Below are positions 55,582 to 64,000 of a stretch of 64,000 nt of DNA, in pieces. Numbering within the stretch: position 1 is the stretch's first letter; each line of letters opens with the position of its first letter. Source of the stretch: Stutzerimonas xanthomarina (GTDB lineage Bacteria; Pseudomonadota; Gammaproteobacteria; Pseudomonadales; Pseudomonadaceae); NCBI RefSeq assembly GCF_003935375.1, contig NZ_RHQM01000007.1, forward strand, positions 124,001 through 188,000, given 5' to 3'. Under the pieces are notes generated by a model. It ran no database searches and was not told where the DNA came from. It saw only the letters and a list, made by a program, of their open reading frames with translations. Both the position numbers and the translations under genes were made by a program.

Positions 55582-58221
55582 TCATCCAGCTGTACCATGC
55601 TCGAGCATATGGCACATGGCAGTCTTCAGCTTCATCGGCCGCACCGGCTTGTGCATCAGCATATGGCCCAGCTCGCGGACCTGCTGCTTGAGTTCGTTGC
55701 TGTAGTTGGCGGTGATCATCAGCGCCGGTAGCGGGCTGGCGCGGCGCGCATTGACGGTGGCAACGACATCGATGCCGGTGTGGCCATTGTCCAGGTGGTA
55801 GTCGGCGATCATCAAGTCGGCCTCGGCATGGAAGTTGTCCACCTGCCTCGCCAGGTCCTCCTCGGACAGCGCCGTGATCACCTTGCAGCCCCAGCCTTCC
55901 AGCAGCGTGCGCATGCCCGCACAGATCGCCGTGTCGTTATCCAACACCCAGACCCGGGCGCCCTGCAGCCGCTGCAGCACCAGCTCCGTGGTGCTCGGCT
56001 CAGGCCGCGCCTTGGGTGCGCGTTTGGCCAATGGTACGTCGATGGCGAAACACGAGCCGCGTCCCGGGTGCGAACTGACCCGGATACGATGGCCCAGCAT
56101 GCGCGCGATCTTCTCGACGATGGCCAGGCCAAGGCCGAGACCACGATCCTGGTTGGGACGCACGCCCTCCCCGCGTTTGAATTCCTGGAAGATTTCCTCG
56201 AGCTTGTCCGAGGCGATGCCCACGCCGGTATCCCAGACTTCGATGGACAGACTCTGCCGATGCCGACGACAACCCAGCAGTACGCGTCCTTTGGGTGTGT
56301 AGCGAATCGCGTTGGTCAGCAGATTGCGCAGGATGCGCGCGAGCAGCTGGATATCGCTACGCACCAGCGCCGAACAAGGAATGAAGTCCAGCTGCAACCG
56401 TTCGGCCCCGGCGATCTGGCGGAACTCCATGGCCAGGTTTTCCAACAGCTCACTGACGGCGAACGGGGCGATATCCGGTTTGATCACGCCGGCATCCAGC
56501 TTGGATATATCGACCAGCGTACCAAGCAGGTTCTCCACGTCTTCCAGCGAGTTGCTGATGTTGCGGATCAGCCCGCCGTTGGGCGCGCCCGGTTGCTCAA
56601 GCAAAGCGCTGGTGAACAGCCGCGCGGCGTTGAGCGGCTGCAGCAGGTCATGGCTGACCGCGGCAAGGAATTTGGTCTTGGACAGGTTGGCCACTTCCGC
56701 CTCGCGCTTGGCTTCGCGCAGCCGCGCCTCGACATGGCTGCGCTCGTCGATCTCGCGCAGCAGCTGGTCGTTGAGGCTGGTCAGCTCGGCAGTGCGCTCA
56801 CGCACCCGCTGTTCGAGATTCTGATAGGCCTGGTGCAACGCCTCGGCGGTGCGCCGGCGATCGGTGATGTCCTGAATCAGCACGAAAATGCCGGCCACTT
56901 CGCCATTGGCCTGCCGGTTCGGCACATAGGAGCGCAGCATATAGCGCTGCTGGCCGGCATGGTTGCGCTCGGCCATCTCGAAGCTGACACTCTCGCCCGA
57001 CAGTGCGCGATCAATGTAGGGCTCCAGTTGCCGCCAGTGCTCGCCGCTGTGGACCTCGCGCAGCGACTGGCCGAGCATGCCGTCGCTGGGCCAGCGATAC
57101 CATTCCTCGTAGACCTTGTTGGTGAACTCGTAGGTGAGATCGGCCGAGACGTAGGCGATCAGCGCCGGCACATGGTCGGTGATCAGGCGAATCCAGCGCT
57201 CGCTCTCGCGCAGCGCCTCGGCATGGCGGTAGCGCTCGGTGATGTCAGTGAAGGTATTGACGAAGCCGCCGGTGGGCAGCGCATGGGTGCGAATTTCCAG
57301 CACGCGGCCATCGAAGAGGCGCTGCTCCAGCTCGCGGATCGGCCGGCCGCGGGCGTCACGACTGTTGGGTGTGAGCAGGGTCAGCTCGCTGTCGGCCATG
57401 ACCTCCTCGAACGGTCGATGTGCCTCGATCGGCGCCAGCCCGCAGAGTTCGAGAAAGCGCCGGTTCCACAGCTCCAGCGCACCCTCGACGCTGACCATCG
57501 CAACGCCCTGGGACAGGTTGTCCACCGCGCGCTGCAACAGCCTCGACTTCTGCGCCAGCGCCTGCTCGCGACGCATGGTCTCGCTGACTTTCACCTCGGT
57601 GATGTCGGTGTAGAGAATCACCAGCCCGCCTTCACGGGTCGGTCGCTCGCTGACCTGCACCCAACGGCCGTTGTTCAGTCGATACACCGTGGGCTCATCG
57701 CCCTTGCCGCGGTGTTCCTCGACGATCAGCCCGGTGCTTTCCGCCAGCCGGCGGACCTCGGCCAGCCGCGTGCCGGCGTTGATGCGCGCGCGCGTGCGCG
57801 TCCATAGCGACTTGAAGCGACGGTTGAACAGGACGATGCGCTGGTCGCGGTCGAACAGCACGAAGGCGTCGGAAATGCTCTCGATGGCGTCAACCAGATG
57901 CTGGTGCGCGGTTTCCGCGCGCAGCCGCGCATCGCTGAGCAACTGGTTGCTGCCCTTGAGCTCGGCCATCGCCTGGTTCAACGCGTCGGTGCGCTCGCGC
58001 ACCTGCTCGGCCAGTTCCACCGAATGCTGGAACGCCGCATAGGATGCATCCCGTCCGGCGCCACTGGATTCGACGCGCTCGATCAGTGCGGCGTTGATGC
58101 GTTTGAGCTTGAGGTTTTCCCGCTCGAGTTCGGCCTGGCGCGCCAGCAGCTCAGCGACCTGCCCGGCCTCCGGGTCGGCCAATGGCGACACCGGTGAAGG
58201 TCTGGTTGATGTGCATGCCAT
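55582..58221 (-). CDS. nahK: Multi-PAS hybrid sensor histidine kinase NahK
   Basis: 879 residues, cytosolic. A coiled coil (about 25-100) is followed by three PAS domains (about 105-210, 230-330, 340-455), then a HisKA domain with His524 (AVSHDLLQPLNAARLFTSAL), an ATPase domain (LLTNAIRYTPKG; DTGVGI; GLGLGLAIVEKIA) and a receiver domain with Asp807 (MIADYHLDNGHTG). It corresponds to NahK/ErcS' of P. aeruginosa, which signals through HptB to biofilm and RsmA pathways and is inhibited by NosP when NO is bound. The ATG at 58221 has GGAGAG 9 nt upstream and overlaps nosP by 71 bp. Confidence 0.9.
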   Translation of the reverse strand: MACTSTRPSPVSPLADPEAGQVAELLARQAELERENLKLKRINAALIERVESSGAGRDASYAAFQHSVELAEQVRERTDALNQAMAELKGSNQLLSDARLRAETAHQHLVDAIESISDAFVLFDRDQRIVLFNRRFKSLWTRTRARINAGTRLAEVRRLAESTGLIVEEHRGKGDEPTVYRLNNGRWVQVSERPTREGGLVILYTDITEVKVSETMRREQALAQKSRLLQRAVDNLSQGVAMVSVEGALELWNRRFLELCGLAPIEAHRPFEEVMADSELTLLTPNSRDARGRPIRELEQRLFDGRVLEIRTHALPTGGFVNTFTDITERYRHAEALRESERWIRLITDHVPALIAYVSADLTYEFTNKVYEEWYRWPSDGMLGQSLREVHSGEHWRQLEPYIDRALSGESVSFEMAERNHAGQQRYMLRSYVPNRQANGEVAGIFVLIQDITDRRRTAEALHQAYQNLEQRVRERTAELTSLNDQLLREIDERSHVEARLREAKREAEVANLSKTKFLAAVSHDLLQPLNAARLFTSALLEQPGAPNGGLIRNISNSLEDVENLLGTLVDISKLDAGVIKPDIAPFAVSELLENLAMEFRQIAGAERLQLDFIPCSALVRSDIQLLARILRNLLTNAIRYTPKGRVLLGCRRHRQSLSIEVWDTGVGIASDKLEEIFQEFKRGEGVRPNQDRGLGLGLAIVEKIARMLGHRIRVSSHPGRGSCFAIDVPLAKRAPKARPEPSTTELVLQRLQGARVWVLDNDTAICAGMRTLLEGWGCKVITALSEEDLARQVDNFHAEADLMIADYHLDNGHTGIDVVATVNARRASPLPALMITANYSNELKQQVRELGHMLMHKPVRPMKLKTAMCHMLEHGTAG

Positions 58222-59314
58222 TGAACTGCTCTCCGTAGGTGTTGAAGCCGATCACCTGCTGGCGTCGGAGAAAAGCCGAGGTCTGTTCGCTGGTGTCGTT
58301 GCCCTCGATTTCCAGCCGGCGCAGAAAGCAGTCGCAACCAATGGTCAACAGCGGCGGCCCGAGGCGCTGTTCCAGCCGCTCGAACAGGGCTTCCAGATTC
58401 GGCATCAGCGGACCGGGTTCCATGGCGGTGAGCACGATGCCGTTCTCCACCGCGCAATAGAAGGTCAGGCTCATGTCCTCGTTGACCTTCTGGATCGAGC
58501 GCACGTAGTAATGCTCGTTGATCCGCACCGCCAAGGGATGGGCGGCGAACAGACGGTGATCGAGATCGCTGACCGGCACACCGATCAGCCGGGCGTATTC
58601 CTCGGCGGCCGGCTCGGCGTTCAGCTCGTAGACCCGCCTGCTGTTGCTGTCGGCGCGGGTCACGACCAGTTTGTCTTCGAGTGGCAGGATGTGATGGGTG
58701 GTGAACACCTCGAAATCCAGCCAGGTGTTGATCAGCACCACGATCGCCGCACCGCTGTAGAACCGGCCGTCGTAATAGACGTAGGTATCGCTGAGGTGAT
58801 TGTCGTCGCCAGCCGAACCGCCGAAATGCGGAATGCTGCCGAACGCGGCGCTAAGCGCAGACAACACGATTTCCTCACGGCTGGACAGCCCGTCGAGCAG
58901 CGTCAGCGCAAAGCTGTGGTCCTTGATCGGCGCCAGCGAGTTGCTGCGGCAGTCGCTACCCAGTCGTTCGACCAACTGCTGTGCCTCGATCAGGCTGAAG
59001 CGATCCATCTCGTCGATCAGCTCGCAGGCGATGGAAAAGCTTCGATGGTCGAAGCCGACTGCCGTCACGCAGCTGCGCCCATAGCCCTGAGAGGTGATCT
59101 CGCCCGCCGAGGTGCAACCGACCAGACGCACGCCACCGAAGTATTGGCGCAGCGCATCGCCCAGCGCCGGCAGGTCGTATTCAGCGGAACAGAAGAACAG
59201 CACGAAGCCCAGATGCGGGTGCATCAGTTGGCGCGCCAGGTCCTGCGCCACCGTTTCGGGTAGCCGGGCCTCGGACATCGCCGTGCAGATCACTTCGCCT
59301 TGTTCATCGGTCAC
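58151..59314 (-). CDS. nosP: FIST-domain heme protein, nitric oxide sensor NosP
   Basis: 387 residues. An N-terminal FIST domain (about 30-220; LVGCTSAGEITSQGYG, FGGSAGDDNHLSDTYVYYDG) and a C-terminal FIST_C domain (about 225-365; INEHYYVRSIQKVNEDMSLTFYCAVENG, QVIGFNTYGEQFNGMHINQTFTG) are present. The P. aeruginosa homologue binds heme, senses NO and controls the kinase encoded downstream. The same gene pair, with a 71-bp overlap, is kept here, so NO-dependent biofilm control is likely. Confidence 0.9.
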   Translation of the reverse strand: MTDEQGEVICTAMSEARLPETVAQDLARQLMHPHLGFVLFFCSAEYDLPALGDALRQYFGGVRLVGCTSAGEITSQGYGRSCVTAVGFDHRSFSIACELIDEMDRFSLIEAQQLVERLGSDCRSNSLAPIKDHSFALTLLDGLSSREEIVLSALSAAFGSIPHFGGSAGDDNHLSDTYVYYDGRFYSGAAIVVLINTWLDFEVFTTHHILPLEDKLVVTRADSNSRRVYELNAEPAAEEYARLIGVPVSDLDHRLFAAHPLAVRINEHYYVRSIQKVNEDMSLTFYCAVENGIVLTAMEPGPLMPNLEALFERLEQRLGPPLLTIGCDCFLRRLEIEGNDTSEQTSAFLRRQQVIGFNTYGEQFNGMHINQTFTGVAIGRPGGRAGR

Positions 59315-59741
59315 GCACGATACCCCGCACCACTTAAATCGGATGACCCCATTCTTGGGCAGGGCATATGGGACGAAAATGCTACTTGAGTACCGGTAAA
59401 GGCCTGCCTAGGTAGTATCGCGACGAAACAACGCAGCGCTGCGATGCTAGTTCAGCTGAAGTGGCCGCAGTGTCGGTTCCCGTCCACCAGCCATCCTCTG
59501 CACCGCGAACCAAACGGTGTCCATCCCGATCAGGCCTGGCCTCGACGCACGCTGGCCATGTCAAGTGATGCACAGATGCAGAAAGGCCGGCCCCTTACGG
59601 GTGCCGGCCTTTCTCGTGGTTGCACAGAGATCATCACTGCGCACAGGGCGTGGGATACGCTCAACGTACGTCCCACTGCCGATGCAACGGATGGAGCGAC
59701 CTACGGTTCGACGTCCATCCGCACCCTGCTGATCGCCTCGC
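59315..59741. other. 427-bp region between nosP and the porin gene
   Basis: No protein gene is convincing. It holds the nosP promoter region (about 59315-59420), a + strand TAGTAT that resembles a -10 box (59411-59416), a strong inverted repeat at 59581-59616 and a weaker one (GTGGGA...TCCCAC, about 59650-59676). The right-hand part is the 3' end of the porin message. Confidence 0.5.
59581..59616. terminator. Strong inverted repeat, probable porin terminator
   Basis: GAAAGGCCGGC and GCCGGCCTTTC form 11 perfect pairs, extended by CCC/GGG inside. It lies 126 bp beyond the porin stop on the reverse strand and is symmetrical, so it may also act on the + strand. Confidence 0.7.
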
Positions 59742-60929
59742 TTAGAAGCTCAGCGCCGCGCCCACTGCGAAGGTGCGGGTTTCTTCGTCCAGTGCCGGGC
59801 TGTCCTTGCCTTCGATCTCGAACTGGTTCAGTTCGGCGACCAGGGTCAGGTTGTCGTTGATGCTGTGGAACAGGGCGATACCGCGGGTCTCGTAATCGGC
59901 CTCTCCGCCCAGACCGTTGCCATCATCCTTGGTCTGACCGTAGGACAGCGCAACGCGGTTCTTGCCGAAGCGGTAGGAGCCCTGCAGCAGGTAGCCGTCG
60001 CTGTCCACTTCACGCAGCAGTGCTTCGCCGGCGTTGTTGGTGAAGAACGGGTTGATACCTTCGGCCTGGAAGCCCGATGCGGTCAGCGACAGGCTGCCCA
60101 TCTTGGCCTGCACGCCGTAACCCAGGCCCTTGGAGTCGACCTTCTCGATGCTGCTGTCGGTGTTGTCCGAGCTTTGCTGCATACCGTTGATCCAGGTGTA
60201 GAACTGGGTGCCGCCCATCTCGAACTCGTAGGTGATCTCGGTTTCGAAGCGCGGCGCTTCCTGGTAGGCCTTGTCCAGGGTGGACGAGGTGTCGTCGGTG
60301 GTGTCTACCGGGTCCATGATGCCGGCAGCGATACGCAGGCCGCTCATCTTCGGCGAACGGTAGGTGATCTGCGAGGTTGGGAACGGATACGGGTAGCCGG
60401 TACCGATGTTGCCGAAGGAGACGCCGCCGCCATCGACCAGACCCAGGGTGTCGCTGACCTGGCCGTAACCGCTGAGCATCTCGTCGAGCAGGATGTTGGA
60501 GCGGCCGAACAGGCCGAAGTCCTTACCGAACAGCACTTCGCCCCACTGCTCATTCGCCGCAGTGGCGTAGAACTGACGAACGTCGATACCGGTTTCGGTG
60601 CTGTTGCTTTCGCTGTCGTTGATGGTCACCCAGAACGAGGAACGACCGCCCAGCTTGAGATCGCCGACCTGCTTGCCGAAGTTGAAGCCGATCCAGTTGG
60701 GCAGGAAGCCCATCTTCACCCGCGACTGCTTGCGATCGAACTGCTCGCCGGCACGCTCGACGTCGCTGTGAACGTAGAAGGTGTTGAAGTAACCATCGGT
60801 GGAAAAGGTGGTGTCGTCCTGATCGTAAAGCACGATTTCGGCGACGGCCGACTGGCTTACGGTCATGGCGACGGCACTGGCCAGGACCAGTGGCAACAGG
60901 GTTGATACGGCTTTCTTGTTGTTGTGCAT
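59742..60929 (-). CDS. Outer-membrane porin (general Gram-negative porin family)
   Basis: 395 residues with a signal peptide of about 30 (VSQSAVA-EIVLYDQDDT). It has the beta-strand alternation of a 16-strand porin, with LGGRSSFWVTINDSESN and EVLFGKDFGLFGRSN (the PEFG-like region before loop 3), and ends in AVGAALSF with the C-terminal Phe needed for assembly by Bam. Members near PQQ/ethanol oxidation genes are often induced on alcohols, but substrate specificity cannot be read here. Confidence 0.9.
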   Translation of the reverse strand: MHNNKKAVSTLLPLVLASAVAMTVSQSAVAEIVLYDQDDTTFSTDGYFNTFYVHSDVERAGEQFDRKQSRVKMGFLPNWIGFNFGKQVGDLKLGGRSSFWVTINDSESNSTETGIDVRQFYATAANEQWGEVLFGKDFGLFGRSNILLDEMLSGYGQVSDTLGLVDGGGVSFGNIGTGYPYPFPTSQITYRSPKMSGLRIAAGIMDPVDTTDDTSSTLDKAYQEAPRFETEITYEFEMGGTQFYTWINGMQQSSDNTDSSIEKVDSKGLGYGVQAKMGSLSLTASGFQAEGINPFFTNNAGEALLREVDSDGYLLQGSYRFGKNRVALSYGQTKDDGNGLGGEADYETRGIALFHSINDNLTLVAELNQFEIEGKDSPALDEETRTFAVGAALSF

Positions 60930-61223
60930 GGCGCTCTCCGCGGTTTTGACGACAAGCAGTCGTGACGGGAGCGATTATCGAAAGGCCGTCCGAGCGCACA
61001 TACGCTGCGATGGCGGCGAAAGGCTAGTACTTTCGCCCGGGGTGCCGTCTTGCATGTAAAGCATCTCATCCGACGGCCAGACGCACGAGGCTTAGGTCGT
61101 ACACCCAAAGCAGCGCGCCACCATACCCCGGCACAAGCCACGGCAGCCCGCCGTAAACGGCTGGCCATCGAGTTGCATTGTCGGGGTTGAATGGGCGGGT
61201 GATGTGGGACGCTGAGGTAGCCG
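60930..61223. other. Region between porin and pqqF
   Basis: 294 bp. The left part (60930-61050) should hold the porin promoter on the reverse strand; the right part follows the pqqF stop. I see no gene, convincing terminator or promoter motif. Confidence 0.4.
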
Positions 61224-63740
61224 TCAGCAACGATGCCAACGCCTGTCGGGCGCTTCGGCATTGGCGACCACATGCCAGCCGCCTTCGGCATCGCGCAGCG
61301 CTTGTAGCTGAGCACGGATAGCTCGGGCATCGAGGTTGGCCGACGCCGCAGCCACCGCCTCCGGGTGGTCGCCATCGAAGCCGGCCAGGTGCGCCTGCCA
61401 TAACGACTCGGCGCGGCGGCGCAGGTCGCCGTCGTGGTTGCCGGTCGAGGGATCCGCTGCAGCGACTTCAACCAGAGTGCCGGCAAAGCCGTCGAGGAAG
61501 GTTTCGATATGGGCGAGGATCTCACTGGCAGATGCGCTGGGAGACTGCACCGCGAAAACGATGCCTGGGCACTCGCCGAACTGACGATAGCCACAGAACA
61601 CCGCATAGCCGAGTTGCAGTTCGCTGCGCAGTCGGCGGAAGAACGCGCCTTCCATCAATCGCGCCAGGCGGCGCCAGCTCGCCTCGATGAAGACTGTCCG
61701 AAGCGGTAGCGGACAGAACAGCACCAACGCGGTTTCCACGCCAGGCTGACCAAAGCGCGACCAGCAATAACGCGGTGTGCTTTCGTGGTACTGACCGGCA
61801 CCGGGTCCGGCCAGCCCGGGCAGCTCAGCCAGTACCGTCTGCAACGGGCCACTCAGATGCCGAGGCAGTCCCACTGATAATGCATCCCAATGGGAGTGAT
61901 GCCAGGCTTGATCGAGTGCATGCTGGTCCAGCGATGCATCACCGTCTCGTGCGGCTCCCGCGAGCAGGAGCGGCAGGCGGCGCAGCAGTTGCCGTATCAG
62001 TATCTCGTCGGCACCTGACGTCACGGACTCGTAGCACAGGCGGTGTCCTTCATTGAAAGCAGCCGGCGACGGCACTTTGAGGATGTCGGTCAGATCACGA
62101 AGAATTACTGGCAACGCTTCGGCATAACCGAACAGCCTCAGGCACCAGCTGTGCCCATGGTCATCGAAATGCAGCTCGACACCGACTTGCGCCGCAGCGA
62201 TGGCATGCCTGCGTAGCGCCGCGTGCAGCGTATGCCAGAGCCCTGCCGGTGGCTGGCCTGCGGCAAACCGCCAACGCAGGTAGAGCACGCCCTGCCCTGC
62301 AGCATCGGCGTGTTCGACCCAGCGCATGGATGGTATCTGCAACGCCGCCACGCCCGGTTGCATGCGCTCACTGAGCCAAGGATTGCGTTCCGGCAGGCGC
62401 CATTGCCATCCAGTCCTGTCTGACGGTGGCAACTGCTCGGCGACCAGGTCCAGCTCGAACCCAGCCTTTACCGGCTCGATGCGCTTAGTCCGAGCGCGAC
62501 CTTCGCCGTCCACCGTCAATACGATCGGCCTGCTCGCATGAAGCTGCGCACCCAGCATCTCAAGCGCCTGCTGCACACGATTCGTATCGATCGACGGCGT
62601 CCAGGCAGCCGGGTCAATCCAGTAGCGCAACAGGGCCAGCGGCTCCTTGCCCATGAGTCCGCGCTGACGGATCTGCGCGTACTCACCCCAGAGCTCTGAC
62701 CAGGCTGCCTGCGTGCTCATGAAATGCAGCCAGTCACGCACTGCGGCAACCATCTGCGCGCGTTCCGCCATGCCGCGTTCGGTCAACTGCACCTCGAAGA
62801 CTGCCACACCCTGCCCGTCATGCCAGTACGGCACCCGCAACGAGACGGCATCGCACCAGTGGGCGTCGCTGAGGGTTTGGAAAAGACTCCGGTCGGCTTG
62901 CGAGCTCAACCATGAGCCGAGCACATCCAGCGCCACGCAGGCTTCATCCGGCAGCCCATCGAGGGCGAAAGCGATATCCAGATACGGTCGCGCGCCATCG
63001 ACGCTCAGACGCAAGGTGCCGCCATCATCGGCGCGCAGTGGCTGTATCGGCCTCGCGACGATCGGTGCGACCGGTAGCTGGCATTCATCGCTCTGCAGCA
63101 GTTCCAGCACCTGCTCAAGGCTGCAGGGTGCGGCGACCAGCAGTTCCATCTGCCCGGTTTGATAGAAGTGCTGGTGATAGCCCGTCAGCGCTTTCTGGAA
63201 CGCTGGCGCCTCTACCGGCAGCGTTTCGCGATTGCCCGCATGAAACCCTGAAAAGGGATGCGCGCAGCTCAGTGCCGTACCGATCGCGGCGTCGCACAGG
63301 GTCTCCCGGTCCCGCCCCCGTGCCAGGAATTCGGCCTGCAACACCTCGCGTTCGCGCGACTGCGCCGCAGGATCGAGCAGCGGCCGGGCGAGCATGTCGA
63401 GCAGGCGTTTGAGGGCTTCGCCGAAGGCAGCGGCAGGCACCTGGAAGAAGAAGTCGGTATGACGCTCACGGGTCGATGCGTTCAATTGCCCGGCGCAACC
63501 CTGCACGAACGGCATCAGGCTCTGGGTTGGCGCATAGGCCTGGCTACCCAGGAACAGCAGGTGCTCGAGAAAATGCGCAAGCCCTGGGTATTCGCCCGGC
63601 GCATCGTGTGCGCCGGCGTTCACGCGAACGAGGGCTGCTGCCTGGTTGCCCGCTGGCAGCTGGATAAAGCCCAGCCGCAGGCCATTGGGCAGGACGTGCC
63701 ACTGCGGCAACACGGCAGGCGGAACGCTGTCTGGCGTCAT
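61224..63740 (-). CDS. pqqF: Coenzyme PQQ biosynthesis metalloprotease (M16 family)
   Basis: 838 residues with insulinase/M16 architecture. The inverted zinc motif HFLEH (His56, Glu59, His60) sits in GLAHFLEHLLFLGSQAY in the first of four homologous domains. The full length and the PqqF-like C-terminus (SELQLGYAVFCGYRQFGECPGIVFAVQSP) support PqqF over mitochondrial-type peptidases. It trims the PqqA peptide after crosslinking by PqqE. The other pqq genes are not in the window. A ribosome site (AGGAGAT) precedes the ATG at 63740. Confidence 0.9.
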   Translation of the reverse strand: MTPDSVPPAVLPQWHVLPNGLRLGFIQLPAGNQAAALVRVNAGAHDAPGEYPGLAHFLEHLLFLGSQAYAPTQSLMPFVQGCAGQLNASTRERHTDFFFQVPAAAFGEALKRLLDMLARPLLDPAAQSREREVLQAEFLARGRDRETLCDAAIGTALSCAHPFSGFHAGNRETLPVEAPAFQKALTGYHQHFYQTGQMELLVAAPCSLEQVLELLQSDECQLPVAPIVARPIQPLRADDGGTLRLSVDGARPYLDIAFALDGLPDEACVALDVLGSWLSSQADRSLFQTLSDAHWCDAVSLRVPYWHDGQGVAVFEVQLTERGMAERAQMVAAVRDWLHFMSTQAAWSELWGEYAQIRQRGLMGKEPLALLRYWIDPAAWTPSIDTNRVQQALEMLGAQLHASRPIVLTVDGEGRARTKRIEPVKAGFELDLVAEQLPPSDRTGWQWRLPERNPWLSERMQPGVAALQIPSMRWVEHADAAGQGVLYLRWRFAAGQPPAGLWHTLHAALRRHAIAAAQVGVELHFDDHGHSWCLRLFGYAEALPVILRDLTDILKVPSPAAFNEGHRLCYESVTSGADEILIRQLLRRLPLLLAGAARDGDASLDQHALDQAWHHSHWDALSVGLPRHLSGPLQTVLAELPGLAGPGAGQYHESTPRYCWSRFGQPGVETALVLFCPLPLRTVFIEASWRRLARLMEGAFFRRLRSELQLGYAVFCGYRQFGECPGIVFAVQSPSASASEILAHIETFLDGFAGTLVEVAAADPSTGNHDGDLRRRAESLWQAHLAGFDGDHPEAVAAASANLDARAIRAQLQALRDAEGGWHVVANAEAPDRRWHRC

Positions 63741-63778
63741 GGATCAATCTCCTGTTGCCGGACAGCTGTGCGCATGAC

Positions 63779-64000
63779 TCAGGTATCCAGCTGGCCGGCC
63801 AGGCACTGGCGCAGACGGCGCTGCATCAGCTTGCCGGAACTGCCGAGGCAGGCGATCGGCGTACCCGCCAGCGCTTCACGCCCCAGTTCGGCCGCCTCAC
63901 CGGCCAAAGCCAAGGAGCAATCAAGCGCGAGGGACAGCTTGTTGAGCTGGCGCAACTGCGCCTCGCCATGGGGAACGTTGGAGAACAGCACCAGCCCCTG
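63779..64000 (-). CDS. C-terminal fragment of an unidentified protein
   Basis: 73 residues up to a TGA at 63779, open to the window edge. The fragment (FSNVPHGEAQLRQLNKLSLAL, then TPIACLGSSGKLMQRRLRQC) has no domain that I recognise. It ends 38 bp before the pqqF start on the same strand, so it is probably the gene preceding pqqF in one transcription unit. Confidence 0.55.
   Translation of the reverse strand, partial: QGLVLFSNVPHGEAQLRQLNKLSLALDCSLALAGEAAELGREALAGTPIACLGSSGKLMQRRLRQCLAGQLDT

Overview
The window is high-GC gammaproteobacterial DNA from the Pseudomonas stutzeri (Stutzerimonas) group. The evidence is an oprI lipoprotein gene close to the P. aeruginosa one, blocks in the same order as P. 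aeruginosa (oprI / L,D-transpeptidase / tesA / ABC exporter / greB / lipA-lif / lytic transglycosylase / TatD / MCP; tRNA-Ser / yccA / tusDCBE / ybiB; nosP-nahK), Pseudomonas-only families such as DUF1652, and several -24/-12 (sigma-54) promoters.

Layout. 1-1.2 kb: start of prpB and its GntR regulator (methylcitrate cycle). 1.4-4.5 kb: a retropepsin-like protease / 7TM inactive transglutaminase / ATP-grasp ligase cassette. 4.5-11.3 kb: housekeeping genes (pabB, thrH, cysH, cysB, a PanE-like reductase, DAHP synthase, a small GNAT). 11.6-12.8 kb: a complete IS3-family insertion with a 3-bp target duplication, lying just upstream of the oprI promoter. 13-25.3 kb: conserved envelope and lipase region, with a sigma-54 promoter before lipA.

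25.4-50 kb is the accessory region and the most interesting part. It has two guanidine-I (ykkC) riboswitches, each behind a good sigma-54 promoter and each followed by a small hairpin that could mask the first Shine-Dalgarno. Riboswitch 1 (25.5 kb) heads a guanidine-assimilation operon: ABC permease, ATPase, two DUF1989 carboxyguanidine deiminase subunits, a biotin-dependent guanidine/urea carboxylase and allophanate hydrolase. The operon has no periplasmic binding-protein gene; a 42-codon ORF sits where one would be expected. Riboswitch 2 (36.8 kb) heads an eleven-gene, mostly 4-bp-overlapping operon: binding protein, membrane di-iron hydroxylase/desaturase, two SDRs, EamA exporter, creatininase, a biuret/guanylurea-hydrolase-like enzyme, an AHL-lactonase-type metallo-hydrolase, an unrecognised protein, ABC permease and ATPase. 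I infer an undescribed pathway that breaks down a guanidino or ureido compound and feeds carboxyguanidine, guanidine or allophanate into operon 1. Beyond it lie a divergent alpha/beta hydrolase, a glutamine synthetase type III homologue, a binding protein resembling the one normally found in urea-carboxylase loci (a candidate for the missing component of operon 1), and a TetR regulator. Three roughly 140-bp direct repeats split the carboxylase from the allophanate hydrolase.

50.5-64 kb returns to conserved genes: DUF1652, tRNA-Ser(UGA), yccA, tusDCBE-ybiB (tRNA 2-thiolation), a glutathionyl-hydroquinone reductase, the NO-sensing pair nosP-nahK, a porin, pqqF (PQQ biosynthesis protease) and the 3' end of an unidentified gene.
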